NCBI GenBank assembly: GCA_002989075.1 | Contig: PSQN01000014.1 | Location: forward strand, 558,001 to 622,000 | From: Arthonia radiata | Taxonomy: Eukaryota > Ascomycota > Arthoniomycetes > Arthoniales > Arthoniaceae | Length of the DNA stretch: 64,000 nt | Reading direction: 5' to 3' | Part shown: one piece after another, positions 1-10,311 of the stretch | How positions within the stretch are numbered: position 1 is the first letter of the stretch | How the letters are laid out: every line of letters starts with the position of its first letter | The notes under the pieces: model-generated | The model's input: the letters and a program-made list of their open reading frames with translations, nothing else | What the model was told of the DNA's origin: nothing | Databases searched by the model: none | Program-made: the position numbers and the translations under genes

Positions 1-168
1 CCCTTTGCGAACGCATACGCGAATAGGCACCTTGTGTATGGCATCATGGAGCTGATCATCGGAGTTGTAGTTGGAGAGCTGAGAGCCAACACCAGCGACA
101 GCGCACAAGGCAGTGTAGCAAAGCTGCTGGAGGACCGCGGTGTGGGTTCAAGCGTAGAAGACTACTAG
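1..168 (+). CDS. C-terminal end of a gene cut by the window edge
   Basis: Frame 1 is open from the first base and ends at TAG 166-168, giving the last 55 residues of a protein that starts outside the window. It holds a stretch NRHLVYGIMELIIGVVVGEL followed by a polar tail ending SSVEDY. That stretch resembles the last helices of PXA-domain (sorting-nexin-associated) proteins, which often read NKHLxYxxLELxxVRLxPEL, but this is from memory and weak. No full domain can be judged from 55 residues. It runs convergently toward the CENP-B-like gene, whose stop lies 334 bp further on. Confidence 0.6.
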   Translation, partial: PFANAYANRHLVYGIMELIIGVVVGELRANTSDSAQGSVAKLLEDRGVGSSVEDY

Positions 169-502
169 ATGCAAGCAATGTGGACTTTCATCATTGTGGA
201 TATATGATTTCATGCCATCTTCCCCTCGACCAATGCCTCCGCTGCGTCAAATATCATGCCCGTTCCTTGCTAGAATTCCTGTGCCATTCAGCCATGCCAA
301 TCTCAAAATAAACAGAACTGAAAGGTATCGTGGTATATTGTGCAGACAGCCCATCCCAAACTCCAAACAGAAACCCAGAGATGCTTTAAAACGCTCAGTC
401 TTCCGACCGAGTTGCGCCCCTCGCGAGGCGACTTGGTAGTCTATATCCTGCTCTTGCTTCTCCTTCACACCGCACCACCTCCTTCTCCACAAAGCCAGTC
501 AA

Positions 503-2356
503 TCAGTACTCCTCGTGCACATCAACACCGCCCATCTCGCAATCCTCCCCCTGCAGCTCCATCTCCGGTATCCTATGCAAGCCCCCAGGCAACTCCATCC
601 CACCCGCACTCAGACTCCCGCTCCTCCCCGCGTTCCCAGAAACCTGATTCACCTGCATCTTCATCATCACGGACCTCAACGCCGCCACGTCCGCGCTGTC
701 GTTCCCCAGCCCTTGACTCTTCAAATACGACACAGCCATCTCGAGCCCGCGCTTTGCGTCGCCAATGCTCGGTGGCGAGGCGGACGCGTGCCGCAGTGAT
801 GTGCTGAGATGCGGTGTTGATTTGGTCTTTGAGAGGGAAGGATGCCGTAGTTGGGATGCGTGGGATGAGTGCGGTGATAAGGGTGAGTGGTGCGTCGGCG
901 CGTTTGGGAGTTTACTATGCGGTGGCGGCGGTGGGGGCATATCCACTGCCGTGATGGTGGGCGAGTCGAACACGGAGGCCGTCGACGTGTTGAGCGGAGA
1001 ACTGGTGTTGGCGGATTGCGGGGGCGAGATGTACGGGTCCGCCGCGCTTGTCAGCGGGAATGTAGAAGAACGCGGGCGATGCGAGTTGTCTGCGGAATTG
1101 GAGACGCTACCGGTTCGTGTGGGCGGCGGCGCGGGCGCGATCGGGGTTTGCGAGGCAGGGAAGTAGGAGGAGCTAGAGTGCAGGGCATCTGGGGAGATGA
1201 CGGGGGAGCCGACGGATGTGTCCTCGGAGGAGAAGGCCGTGACGGCTGTGTCTGCCGTGAAAGCTGAGGATAGAGAAGTGTTTGATTGAGAGTGCAGTGG
1301 TGCGCGCGTTGCAGTCCCACGGATGCCGAGGCCGTCGTAGCCCAAGGAGGGTTGACGGCGAAGCGTATGCCCTTCCGCGATGGCGGTGGGCGACACGTGA
1401 CGGGATAGCGCGTCCTCCGGGCTTAACGGGGTCGCGTCGCCAGGCGAAAAGGTCGAGTCGTCGCCGCCGGCGTCACTCAAGCCAGGAGTGCCTCCAGGCG
1501 TGAGCCCGTTCTTCTGCTTGAACTTCTCGAGCCAGGAGGCCGAGTCGATCTTTACGGGAAGATCGGACGTGTTGCCGGCGGCGTGCCAGAAGAAGCGGGC
1601 TTGATTCTTGATGAGCTCGTCGGTGATGCGCACGCCCTTGGATTGCTGGTTTGCGGCCCATTTGGCGAGCGCGCGATCAAGATCCGGCTTGTTCTTTTTG
1701 GAGGACTTGACTGGAGAGTGGCCGGGATCCGTAGTGGTGCGGAGGTATTTTTCCTTTTGGCGGAGGACTTTGGAGACGGTGCTGATTGCGGCGTTAGAAA
1801 TTATGAGTGTAGGAATACTTGACCTTGAAATTGATTTACCTTCTCTCGACGCCAAATAACTCTATTTATGATTAGCCGTTAGACGCTCGCGTGATTCATA
1901 AGGTCAGCACTCACCTCCAATTTCAGTCTGCTTCTTCGTTGGAAAGTCCTCGTGATACTGACACATTTTGCGGCGATCGTTGTCGGTCAGAGTTCGTCTC
2001 GGCGTGGCAGTGGCGTGACTCGAAAAATGCGGATTTGCAGAAGGTGATATTTGCATTGGAGGCTGCTGCTGCTGAGGCGTGGAATGTAACGATTGAGGCG
2101 TATATACGTTCTGGTGTTGCTGTTGTTGGTGCCCACTCGCTAGCACGCTCGGCCATGGAGTGATGAGAGGTTGCAGCGTGGGGCGAGTGGGGTGGATGCT
2201 CGATGTTGCGAAGCCAGGCTGCATCGGCGGTGATGAAGCGAACCCATACTGTGGATACTCCTCCATGGGTGAGTGATGTTGTCCACTGTAGTTGTTCCGG
2301 TCCATCCAGTGCTCGTGCTGTGGCACATATGACATGTCGGAGTACTGATGATCCAT
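503..2356 (-). CDS. CENP-B-type HTH DNA-binding protein, three exons
   Basis: Exons are 2356-1915, 1861-1840 (22 nt) and 1781-503, giving 580 residues. Introns 1914-1862 and 1839-1782 have GT..AG ends. Splicing restores an unbroken CENP-B N-terminal helix-turn-helix (about residues 122-170; TDNDRRKMCQYHED, then TEIGELFGVERSTVSKVLRQ across both junctions). This is followed by a Tc5/CENP-B-type second HTH (about 183-250; ALAKWAANQQ, ITDELIKNQARFFW). The N-terminus is glutamine- and proline-rich. The C-terminal 300 residues are Ser/Pro-rich and low in complexity. No DDE transposase domain follows, so this is a domesticated-type DNA-binding regulator rather than a transposase. ATG 2356 was chosen because the frame upstream has only a TTG. 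Target and regulated genes are unknown. The family match is secure; the cellular role is not. Confidence 0.87.
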
Positions 2357-3869
2357 TTTCAAGAACTTGCAGATCAGTCGACTTCAGCTCGTCTCAGCAG
2401 CTTCCGACGACCGATGTTTGCTCTCATAAGTCGTTGTTTGTGATTTTAGCACAGTCGCAATACTTGCATAACGTCCCAAACGATCTCAGCGCCCAGTGTC
2501 GCAAAGCTAAGGGCGAATCCACGAACAGTTCCTCGAAGTCAAGGTACATGGAACGAAGGGAAGTGACTTTGGTCACTGCAGCGGGAGCGAGACGCGGGCC
2601 GACGAGCGGCGCTGTGACATGAAAACAATCTAAAATCTTGGATGGCGCCAGTTACATGCGGACTGGAAGATAGAGGCGCGCGCAAAGGTGTAAATGAAAC
2701 AAGACGTAAGAGAGGTCAAGTGGGGAAGAGGGCGTTGTCTGGTAGGAGTAAGGTCAGAATTGGGGTACGGTACCGGAAAAGCATGGATAGATTGGTCTGG
2801 TTTCTGAGGTAATGGTACATGAGGGTGGTCGCTCGCAGGTGGGAAACGGAGCGGGAGGGCCAAAGACTGCCGCGCAGCAGAGGGGGTGCTCGAGAACCCG
2901 ATTCACTCGGACACTTGACCCTAAATATCCTTGTACCTGCGATGTCTGCATTCGTTCAGTAACAAATTAGAGGTAGCCTCAGGGGTTGAACACAAGCGTT
3001 GAGGCTCAAAAGCTCTCCACAACCTTGTTCAACTGCGCGTAATATTTGCAGTGAGCAACGCCGGTCTTGGGCGAGTGTTAGGGGAGGTCATTCGCACTGG
3101 TCACTTGCGCCGGTCTGGGTAGGTCGATCCCAGATCAGCGCTGGTCGCCGGCTCGGCGGGATTCATCGTGTCATCTCTGGTAGACTTTCAGTAAGCTGCC
3201 GCGCCGTCCCAGGCATCCTGACTGGCCAAGCGTCCATGAGCCAGAACAGCGAATAGGACCTCACACACGTCCACCACCTGCTCCCATTGCGTGTCTGAGA
3301 AAGGTTCTCACGCCGCATCGCCGCCGCGGTCTGCGGTGCGACGCGAACGGACATGCGAACGGACATGCGACCGTCAGCACGCTGAGGACGGGCGGGCAGG
3401 CAAGGGGGATGACCGAGGTAAAAGCTGATGGAGCTCGAGTCGAGCATGAGGGGTCAAGCGTCCTCAAGGATTTCTTTTAGCGTCCTAAAAATCAGCCAAT
3501 CATATCAGCAAAGTGCCAATATTCGCGTGAGGTGTGAGTCGATCATTGGACGCCCGATCTGGTGCTTTTTGGTGCCTTTTTCGTCATGCTTGTTGGTTGT
3601 CTTTGGTCCATGATGGAAAGCTTGTTTCATGATTTATTGTTCTCTCTTGCAATTTCGAGCAATGCTTGTGTGAGGTGCAATCAGGCAAGATGACGCGGAA
3701 CCGGTAACCTTCTCGAAATCCGCGGCGGGCCGGATGCGAGATGCCCCAACGGCGACTAGACAGGCTAGTGGATGGGCAGACTTTAGGTTGTTGAAGTCGA
3801 GACCCTGAGGGCGAAACCTTCATCCGCCGTGAGGGTGCTGGGTTTGCGTTCGCGTTTCCGATGCCCTAA
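2357..3869. other. Intergenic region between the CENP-B-like gene and RBG1
   Basis: About 1.5 kb containing the upstream region of the CENP-B-like gene and the 3' flank of the GTPase gene. Short open frames occur on both strands (the longest is 139 codons at 2203-2622, mostly antisense to exon 1), but none has a recognisable domain or splice partner. A 10-bp word, cggacatgcg, is repeated at 3349-3358 and 3361-3370. No gene is supported here. Confidence 0.6.
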
Positions 3870-5075
3870 TCAGCGTTTGACGATGGTAATGATGTCCTCG
3901 TCGTCCAGCTCGTGACTGAGGCCCACACGTTGGGGCTGGTGCTTTACAGATTTTCCGTACACAATGGCTATCTTGAATTGCTCGAGGATGGACTTGTGGA
4001 TTTGTCCACACTACGCAATGTCAGTGTACGAGCCAACGAGTCGTCCGCCACGGTGGACTCACGAAATCCTCGACTGTACAAGCAGTTGACTTTAGTACGA
4101 CTGGGGCGGTGTAGTCTGGCATCTTTCCTTTCGGTTTGGTGTAGATTCTTTTCAATTGTAGCTTGTCCCACATCTGCTCCAGCAGTTCATCGACATTCCA
4201 ACCATGTTCGGAACTGATGGGACAGGCGTTGGGAATCCGATACAGAAGGTCGAGCTCCTCAATAGAGATTGCGTCTATCTTGTTCAAAGCGTATATGACG
4301 GGAATATAGCTCCGGCTTTTGGTCTCCAAAACGTCGATTACATCGTCAATGGTAGCGTCACAGCGGATAGCGAGGTCAGCGCTGTTGATACGATATTCGT
4401 TCATGACAGCTTTGATTTCCTGCAAAAGGTCAGGGAAGTCTTGCCAAACGTGAGAAAGCAGCCTACGTCGTGATCTATATGCGTCAATGGGACGGTGTTG
4501 GTAACATTGATGCCACCTTTGTCCTTCTTCTTGAATACGATGTTTGGGGGCGTCTTGTTGATACGGATACCAAACCCTTCGAGTTCGTTCTCAATTACAC
4601 GTTTATCGACCAGAGGCTTATTGACATCAAGCACGATAAAGATCAGGTTGCATGTCTTCGCTACCGCAATGACTTGACGTCCACGACCCTTACCATCTTT
4701 GGCTCCTTGGATGATACCGGGCAAATCAAGAATTTGAATCTTGGCTCCATTATAGATGACCTGACCGGGGACAGTCGTGAGTGTCGTGAATTCGTAGGCA
4801 GCTACTTCTGAGTTTTGACCTGTGAGTCTACTCATCAGGGTACTCTTGCCCACTGACGGAAACCCGATGAAACCGACGCTCGCAACGCCAGTACGTGCAA
4901 CATCGAAGCCAGCTCCGCCTCCACCGCCTCCACTCGTGGTAGGTGTGAGAAGCTCCTTCTTTAATTTAGCAAGCTTGGCTTTCAGCTGTCCCAAATGGAA
5001 AGATGTTGCTTTATTCTTCTGAGTCTTGGCCATCTCGGCCTCGATGTCCTTGATCTTGTCCACTGTGGTCGCCAT
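3870..5075 (-). CDS. RBG1: DRG-family GTPase Rbg1, three exons
   Basis: Exons are 5075-4467, 4419-4063 and 4010-3870, giving 368 residues, the same size as yeast Rbg1 and human DRG1. The N-terminal region begins with the DRG signature [20 protein letters not shown], the G1 P-loop is GFPSVGKST (71-79), G3 is DLPG (117-120) and G4 is NKID (249-252). A C-terminal TGS region ends with [18 protein letters not shown]. Family members are ribosome-associated GTPases that, with a DFRP partner (Tma46 in yeast), help translation through stalled stretches in the cytoplasm. All three junctions keep phase and match the family without gaps. The introns are about 50 nt. A glycine run at residues 49-54 is a typical variable linker. 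The open frame on the opposite strand (4470-4811) is a shadow. Confidence 0.96.
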
Positions 5076-5441
5076 GGTGAAGGCGAAATTCTCGAAACTA
5101 GCTCAAAGATTTTTGTAGATCTGCAAAGGGACGACAAAAAGGGGAGGCAACGCGAAAAAGTCTTCACAATGAGAACAATATCAAAATCGTTCGCTTTTAC
5201 AAAACGAGTGACGTGACGCACCGGGTGCCTTCAATGTAAGGCATTCATGCTTGGCGCTGAAGGTAGAGCATTAGGTTGTTTCCATTTATCTAGATATCAA
5301 CCCGGCAACATTACGCTTCGCATACCCACGCAAACATTGAATCGTCAATTCCGTGATGCTATCGCGCTTGATGGCTGCACAACAAGCCGCGCCCCAGCAT
5401 TGCAAGCCCCAACTTCTTCATGCCCGTCACTCCTAGTGCTA

Positions 5442-6985
5442 TCAAGCCTCGATATCGCGAGATTCCTTCTTTGAGACCTCCTTCACTGCAGCGACCGGCT
5501 TCTCCATTGGGGGCGTAAGGTCGGTTTCTGAAGCAGATCCAGATGAACTGCTTTCAACTGCGATAGTGTCTCCCTTGAAACGGTTCTGAGGCGCTGAACG
5601 CTTCGATCCGAAAGGCCAATGGCCTGACTTCTCCTTGTATCGCAGCGCAACAAATGCAATGACAACAGTGAGCCAATAGAGATTGTAAGAGATGACTGAT
5701 CCGTACGTGGCAGAATTTGTCCAGCCGAAAAGTGCGTTGAACACACCCCAGCCTCCTCCACCCCCCAGCTCAGGGTTGCAACACTGTCACGATCAGACCT
5801 GAATCTCTATTTCATTTCGAGGGAGATTGACTTACGTTGACATGCCAAACGCTCTGGCGAATGTTATACGAGCCGGGCCCTGATCCGATATCGTCTCCAT
5901 CCCCGCCGATGACCAGGCTCCATTGATAGTTCTGAAGATACCATACACCGCGTGAGAAGAGACCAGCTGCAACAAGATACAAGAAGCAGGTAGACACGAT
6001 GAGGAAGATTTGCATCGAAGCAAAATTTGCGCCCCTAGGTGTTACGTCAGTCCAGACTCCAAGATTAGTGAGCTCGGGAAAATGCCGATGCTCTCCCTAC
6101 ACAATGCGCCATTTCATTCGTCCCCCCTCTCTGCGTTTATTTCTTTTTAGTTCCTCTGCTGCTCGCCTGGAAGATGACGTGATCCGACTATGACCGTTCC
6201 CGCGTAGAACAGAAAAGAGCTTAAAGACTTACTTGTAGATTAAGAAGCCAACCAGACAGCCAGCAGCGAGTCCAAGAATGACAGGTAGTGGGAACGCAGT
6301 GGCTGGCGAGCCGACACCAACACCCCCAATAAAGACCACAGCCTCCAGGCCTTCTCTCAGAACTGTGATGAAAGGCAAGATGAACAAGGCGTACTTCTCG
6401 GCCCACCTTTTGAGGGCCCCTTTCGACCAAGTCTTGCTGCTCTCAGATGCTTCAAGAGCACGTGTTAGTTTCGCCCGCCACTTGTCCTGGAGTTTCGAGA
6501 CTCTAAGCAGGACTGCCCCCATCAGTGTGATGATAATGGAGGCGATCAGCGCGAAGACACCCTCCCATGCATCTTCCGTGGCTGCGAAAGTATCCTTGTC
6601 TAGGGCATAGAAGGCGCCGATCATGCCAGCACCAACGCATAGGCAGATCACCAGACCGGCAAAGACGCCGACCCACACCTAAAGCGACATTGTCAGTCAC
6701 GTCGGTTGCGCGACGCATCAGTGATGTTGCATGCAAAGGCAAGGAAGAGATACTATCATCAGGACCATGCAATACTCACCTGCTTTCTGAGTCTCTTGTA
6801 TGTCTTCGGGTCATTGGTAGGGTCCAGGGTCTGCTTCAACAGTGACAGAAGGATTGAGACAACAATGCTCGTCTCAAGACATTCTCGAAAGCAGACGAAG
6901 AATACTGCGAAGGACCATATCAGCTTGCCAATATTTGCTCCACACCATATGGTCGCTCACCGGGCACAGCGAATACGTTGGCCAT
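5442..6985 (-). CDS. FTR1: High-affinity iron permease Ftr1, five exons
   Basis: Exons are 6985-6961, 6904-6780, 6678-6233, 6034-5836 and 5783-5442, giving 378 residues. Every intron is GT..AG and every phase closes. The protein is a polytopic plasma-membrane permease with the two family REXLE iron-binding motifs, RECLE at 15-19 and REGLE at 158-162 (in the context [16 protein letters not shown]). It also has [15 protein letters not shown], the cysteine pair in HVNCCNPELG, and the late segment [12 protein letters not shown]. The short C-terminal cytosolic tail is acidic and serine-rich. Ftr1 takes up ferric iron only together with the ferroxidase Fet3, which is the divergent neighbour. The first exon encodes only eight residues and would be missed by plain frame scanning; it supplies the only in-frame ATG (6985). 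Regulation is probably by an iron-responsive GATA repressor (see sites at 7108 and 7529). Confidence 0.96.
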
Positions 6986-7107
6986 CCTGACAAAGTATCC
7001 TACCCTCTGGGAGCCGATGTTACGCGATCACCGACTTCTTCACACAACAATCCACTATACAAGAGCGAACGATTGCATGTCAGCACATCAGCAGAAGGGC
7101 GCAAGAC

Positions 7108-7123
7108 GATTATCAAGATAATC
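7108..7123. promoter_or_regulatory. Inverted pair of GATA cores, FTR1-proximal
   Basis: The sequence GATTATCAAGATAATC is a dyad of two GATA cores (TTATC and GATAA) 123 bp upstream of the FTR1 start codon. It does not contain the full ATCWGATAA siderophore-GATA consensus, so it is a weaker candidate than the site at 7529-7548. Confidence 0.45.
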
Positions 7124-7528
7124 AGTTTCGCTAGCTCAAGCCGACGCTTGAGCAGGAACGAGGAAGGCTGAAAGGGATTTCACTTCGCCGACCTCGCTTG
7201 GCCCACTCAGGGATCGCGCCATCCCCTCTATTCGACCTCGGTGCTCTTTATTGAAAATTTGAGACTCCATTTAGGCGATGAAGCTTCACGGAGCCGAGTC
7301 AGTCAAACAACCAGAGGCCTCAAACAAAGTTATCTCCACGGATCTAGCCGCCTCTGCTCGTGGTTCTGACCCGAGAGGAGCCTAAGGTGGTGAGACATGA
7401 CAGTCGCTACCACCTTGTGATCCAATGGCTGTGGCTCCGAGGCCGGCGTTGGGCTTTTACGTTCAGGTGTGGGGCAGTAGACGCAAAGCTTGTAAGCGAC
7501 GCTTGTGTCGCTAGAGCAGTCTAGACTG

Positions 7529-7548
7529 TTATCTGATTGATCTGATAA
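7529..7548. promoter_or_regulatory. Palindromic double ATCWGATAA site (SreA/Fep1/Urbs1-type) in FTR1-FET3 promoter
   Basis: TTATCTGAT (7529-7537), a two-base TG spacer and ATCTGATAA (7540-7548) form two full matches to ATCWGATAA in opposite orientation. This is the consensus bound by iron-regulatory GATA factors of the SreA/Fep1/Urbs1 family, which repress iron uptake when iron is plentiful. The site lies 119 bp upstream of the FET3 start and 544 bp upstream of the FTR1 start, inside the only promoter region they share. A further core (TTATC, 7559-7563) follows. The motif match is seen directly; repression by an SreA orthologue is inferred from the family. Confidence 0.8.
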
Positions 7549-7666
7549 CTTTCCAGATTATCTTTTCCATCTCTAGACGTACCGTGAACTTCAAGTGGTA
7601 CTATAGATATGTGCTTGCGCTGGTACTAGCAGCACAACTTTGCGCTTCAACGCCGTACGCACAATA

Positions 7667-9451
7667 ATGACGCGCTTCTTTAACCTACTCGCCACCTCCT
7701 TGGCACTCCAGCGCATTGTCTATGCTGCGATCGTTGAGTTTGATTGGAACATCACGCGGCTCTACACAAATCCAGATGGTTTTTACAATCGACCGACTAT
7801 AGGCATCAACGATGCGTGGCCGTTGCCAGTTGTCAACGTGACCAAGGGCGATCGCCTCGTCATAAACGTTCACAACCAACTCGGCAATGAAAGCACGAGC
7901 TTGCATTTCCATGGCTTATATCAGAATGGGACGAACAGCATGGACGGTCCCATCGGTGTCACGCAATGTGGTATACCTCCCGGCGCTAGCTTTACGTATA
8001 ACTTCACCGCAGATCAGGTCGGGACCTATTGGTATCATTCGCATCAGCGTGGGCAATATCCAGACGGCCTGCGAGGCCCAGTCATCATCCGTGATCCAGA
8101 AGACCCGTTCTCAGGCCAGTACGAAGAAGCCGTCATGCTCACCTTGAGCGACTGGTACCACGATGACATGCAATCGCTCATCAAGACCTTCATCAGCGTC
8201 ACAAACCCCACTGGCGCCGAGCCCGTCCCAGATGCTGCTCTTATGAACGACAATCAAAACGTGACATTTCCTGTGCAGCCTGGCAAAACATACCTCTTCC
8301 ATCTCGTAAACATGGGAGCTTTCGCAGGCCAGTACTTCTGGGTCGAAGGTCATACCATGCGCGTGGTCGAAGTCGATGGTATTTACACGGAGCCTGCAGA
8401 CGCGGATATGCTCTACATCACCGTTGCCCAGCGATATAGCGTCCTCGTGACGATGAGGGACGACACAGACGCCAACTTCGCCATCATCGGCAGTATGGAC
8501 ACTGATCTCTTCGACACAATCCCTGACACCCTCAACCCAAATGTTACCAGCTTTCTCCTCTACGACCCCTCCCTTTCCCTACCGGAGCCCGCCCTACCAG
8601 ATTCGTTCGAGCCCTTCGACGACTTCACCCTTACACCCCTCGACCACGCACCTCTCCTTCCCGAGCCTGACCAAACTCTAACCCTGGACATGAAGATGGA
8701 CAATATGGGCGACGGCGCCAACTACGCTTTCTTCAACGACGGCACCTACGTCTCTCCGAAAGTACCCACGCTTTACACAGCTCTCTCTGCGCCGGCCGAT
8801 CTTGTCACCAACGCAGCCATCTATGGCTCCAGCACGAACACGTTCATGCTCGCCTACCAAGAAACTATCGAACTCCGCCTCAACAACCTCGATGAGGGAA
8901 AGCACCCCTTCCATTTGCACGGCCACGCCTTTCAGGTCATCGCTCGCCCAGACGACAACGCCGGAACCTACTTCTACGATCCAGAAATCAACGGCACATA
9001 CCCCGCCACCCCCATGCGGAGGGACACACTGCTCGTCCGTCCGAATTCAAACTTCGCCATCAGATTTCAGAGTGGCAACCCAGGGATCTGGCTCTTTCAC
9101 TGCCACATCGAGTGGCATGTCGACTCAGGTCTCATCGCCACGATCGTCGAGGCGCCGCTTGAGCTGCAACAGCAAGTCATCCCAGAAGATCACCTTGAGG
9201 TTTGCAAGGAAGGTGGAATAGCGACGAAGGGGAACGCGGCGGGAAACACCGTGGACTTGCTTGATCTGAGTGGCGAGAATCTACCGCCTGCGCCGCTGCC
9301 AGATGGCTTTACGCCAAGGGGGATCGTGGCGATGACGTTTAGCATCATCAGCGCTCTGCTGGGTGTCGGTGTTGTAGGTTGGTATGGGAGTGCGCCTCTT
9401 GGTGCGGCTGATGTCGTAGGCGCGGCGAGTAAGGTGTCAGAGCTGAAATGA
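7667..9451 (+). CDS. FET3: Fet3-type multicopper ferroxidase
   Basis: Single-exon gene of 594 residues. ATG 7667 is chosen because the frame upstream holds only a TTG, and it gives a clean signal peptide ([20 protein letters not shown]). Three cupredoxin domains carry the copper motifs HFH (80-82), HSH (124-126), HPFHLHGH (413-420) and HCHIEWH (478-484). The residues that distinguish iron oxidases from laccases fall at their yeast Fet3 positions: Glu185 (TGAEP), Tyr353 (NYAFFN) and Asp409 ([11 protein letters not shown]). A membrane segment at about 552-573 precedes a short tail, as in plasma-membrane Fet3. It oxidises ferrous iron for the Ftr1 permease, which is encoded divergently next door. 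Many N-glycosylation sequons are present. Confidence 0.96.
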   Translation: MTRFFNLLATSLALQRIVYAAIVEFDWNITRLYTNPDGFYNRPTIGINDAWPLPVVNVTKGDRLVINVHNQLGNESTSLHFHGLYQNGTNSMDGPIGVTQCGIPPGASFTYNFTADQVGTYWYHSHQRGQYPDGLRGPVIIRDPEDPFSGQYEEAVMLTLSDWYHDDMQSLIKTFISVTNPTGAEPVPDAALMNDNQNVTFPVQPGKTYLFHLVNMGAFAGQYFWVEGHTMRVVEVDGIYTEPADADMLYITVAQRYSVLVTMRDDTDANFAIIGSMDTDLFDTIPDTLNPNVTSFLLYDPSLSLPEPALPDSFEPFDDFTLTPLDHAPLLPEPDQTLTLDMKMDNMGDGANYAFFNDGTYVSPKVPTLYTALSAPADLVTNAAIYGSSTNTFMLAYQETIELRLNNLDEGKHPFHLHGHAFQVIARPDDNAGTYFYDPEINGTYPATPMRRDTLLVRPNSNFAIRFQSGNPGIWLFHCHIEWHVDSGLIATIVEAPLELQQQVIPEDHLEVCKEGGIATKGNAAGNTVDLLDLSGENLPPAPLPDGFTPRGIVAMTFSIISALLGVGVVGWYGSAPLGAADVVGAASKVSELK

Positions 9452-10311
9452 TAGAGTACGAAGGGACACCGTCACCCTTCAACGTAACTCGCCTGGGCCC
9501 GATATAAGTGAGGGCCGTGCAGCTCGAGCACCGTCCGCGCTCTGTTGAGTGTTGGCGTCATGAGCTGGTGTGGAAGCGCACGCAATGATGGTGTAATGTG
9601 GCGGCAAAGATTCAAAAGCTCAAGCGAGCTGTCAGCAGGTACGCCAGGGCCGACAGTAACGTTGCTGCCATCGCCTTCTCCGGGCACGAGGCGAGCGAGA
9701 GCCCAAGGTTGGGCTTGAACGGTCTCTCTTCTTCGCCACGCCGACGCAGCTCATTCCAAGCGTGATTAATACCGCAAGCTTGGAGCAGACAGTGCACCGC
9801 GAAGGACGCGCTTGCGGATTGTGACGTAGACAGGACTCGGTGGCAAGTAAAACGTGCGGTCAAGAGGCGTGAACTTTTGCGCCTGTGCTTGATTCGAAAA
9901 CCCCATTCCATGAACATCGATCAGTAAGCACAAGCGATTATGGGGCTGAACGAAGGTCGGATCAGCTATCACCGCGCAGACCGCAGGCGAGACCGAAACG
10001 TTTGGTTGATGTCTTAAGATTTCATGCTATCCTAGTGCTACGGTATGATAAAATCTAATAGGGCCTGCTGAGATGATCGTATATGAGATATGCGAATGCA
10101 TCATGACCTGTGTACCCTCCTGCGCCTCCGTCATGCACCCATATGAGATATGCCGCCCGCCCGTGCCGTCATGACTATGCCACATGCCCTCATACGCTTA
10201 CCTTCCCCGTCTAAAACATCTCGTCGTAAACATCTATTCGTCACCAGCCGAAGCACTTTGCCCATCCACCATCATCTACGACCCTCTCCACCTTTCCCCA
10301 ACCATCGACAA
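9452..10311. other. Convergent intergenic region after FET3
   Basis: 3' flanks of FET3 and of the F-box gene. Short open frames (71-101 codons) have no domain. The word catatgagatatg, or its near match, appears at 10,079-10,092 and 10,139-10,152. C-rich, TC-rich sequence precedes the F-box stop. No gene is supported. Confidence 0.55.

Noticed and set aside
340-1267. Plus-strand frames antisense to the CENP-B-like gene
   Set aside because: High-GC Ser/Pro-rich coding sequence leaves the complementary frames open; no independent evidence.
4204-4811. Plus-strand frames antisense to RBG1 (up to 113 codons)
   Set aside because: They are shadows of a well-supported GTPase reading frame on the opposite strand.
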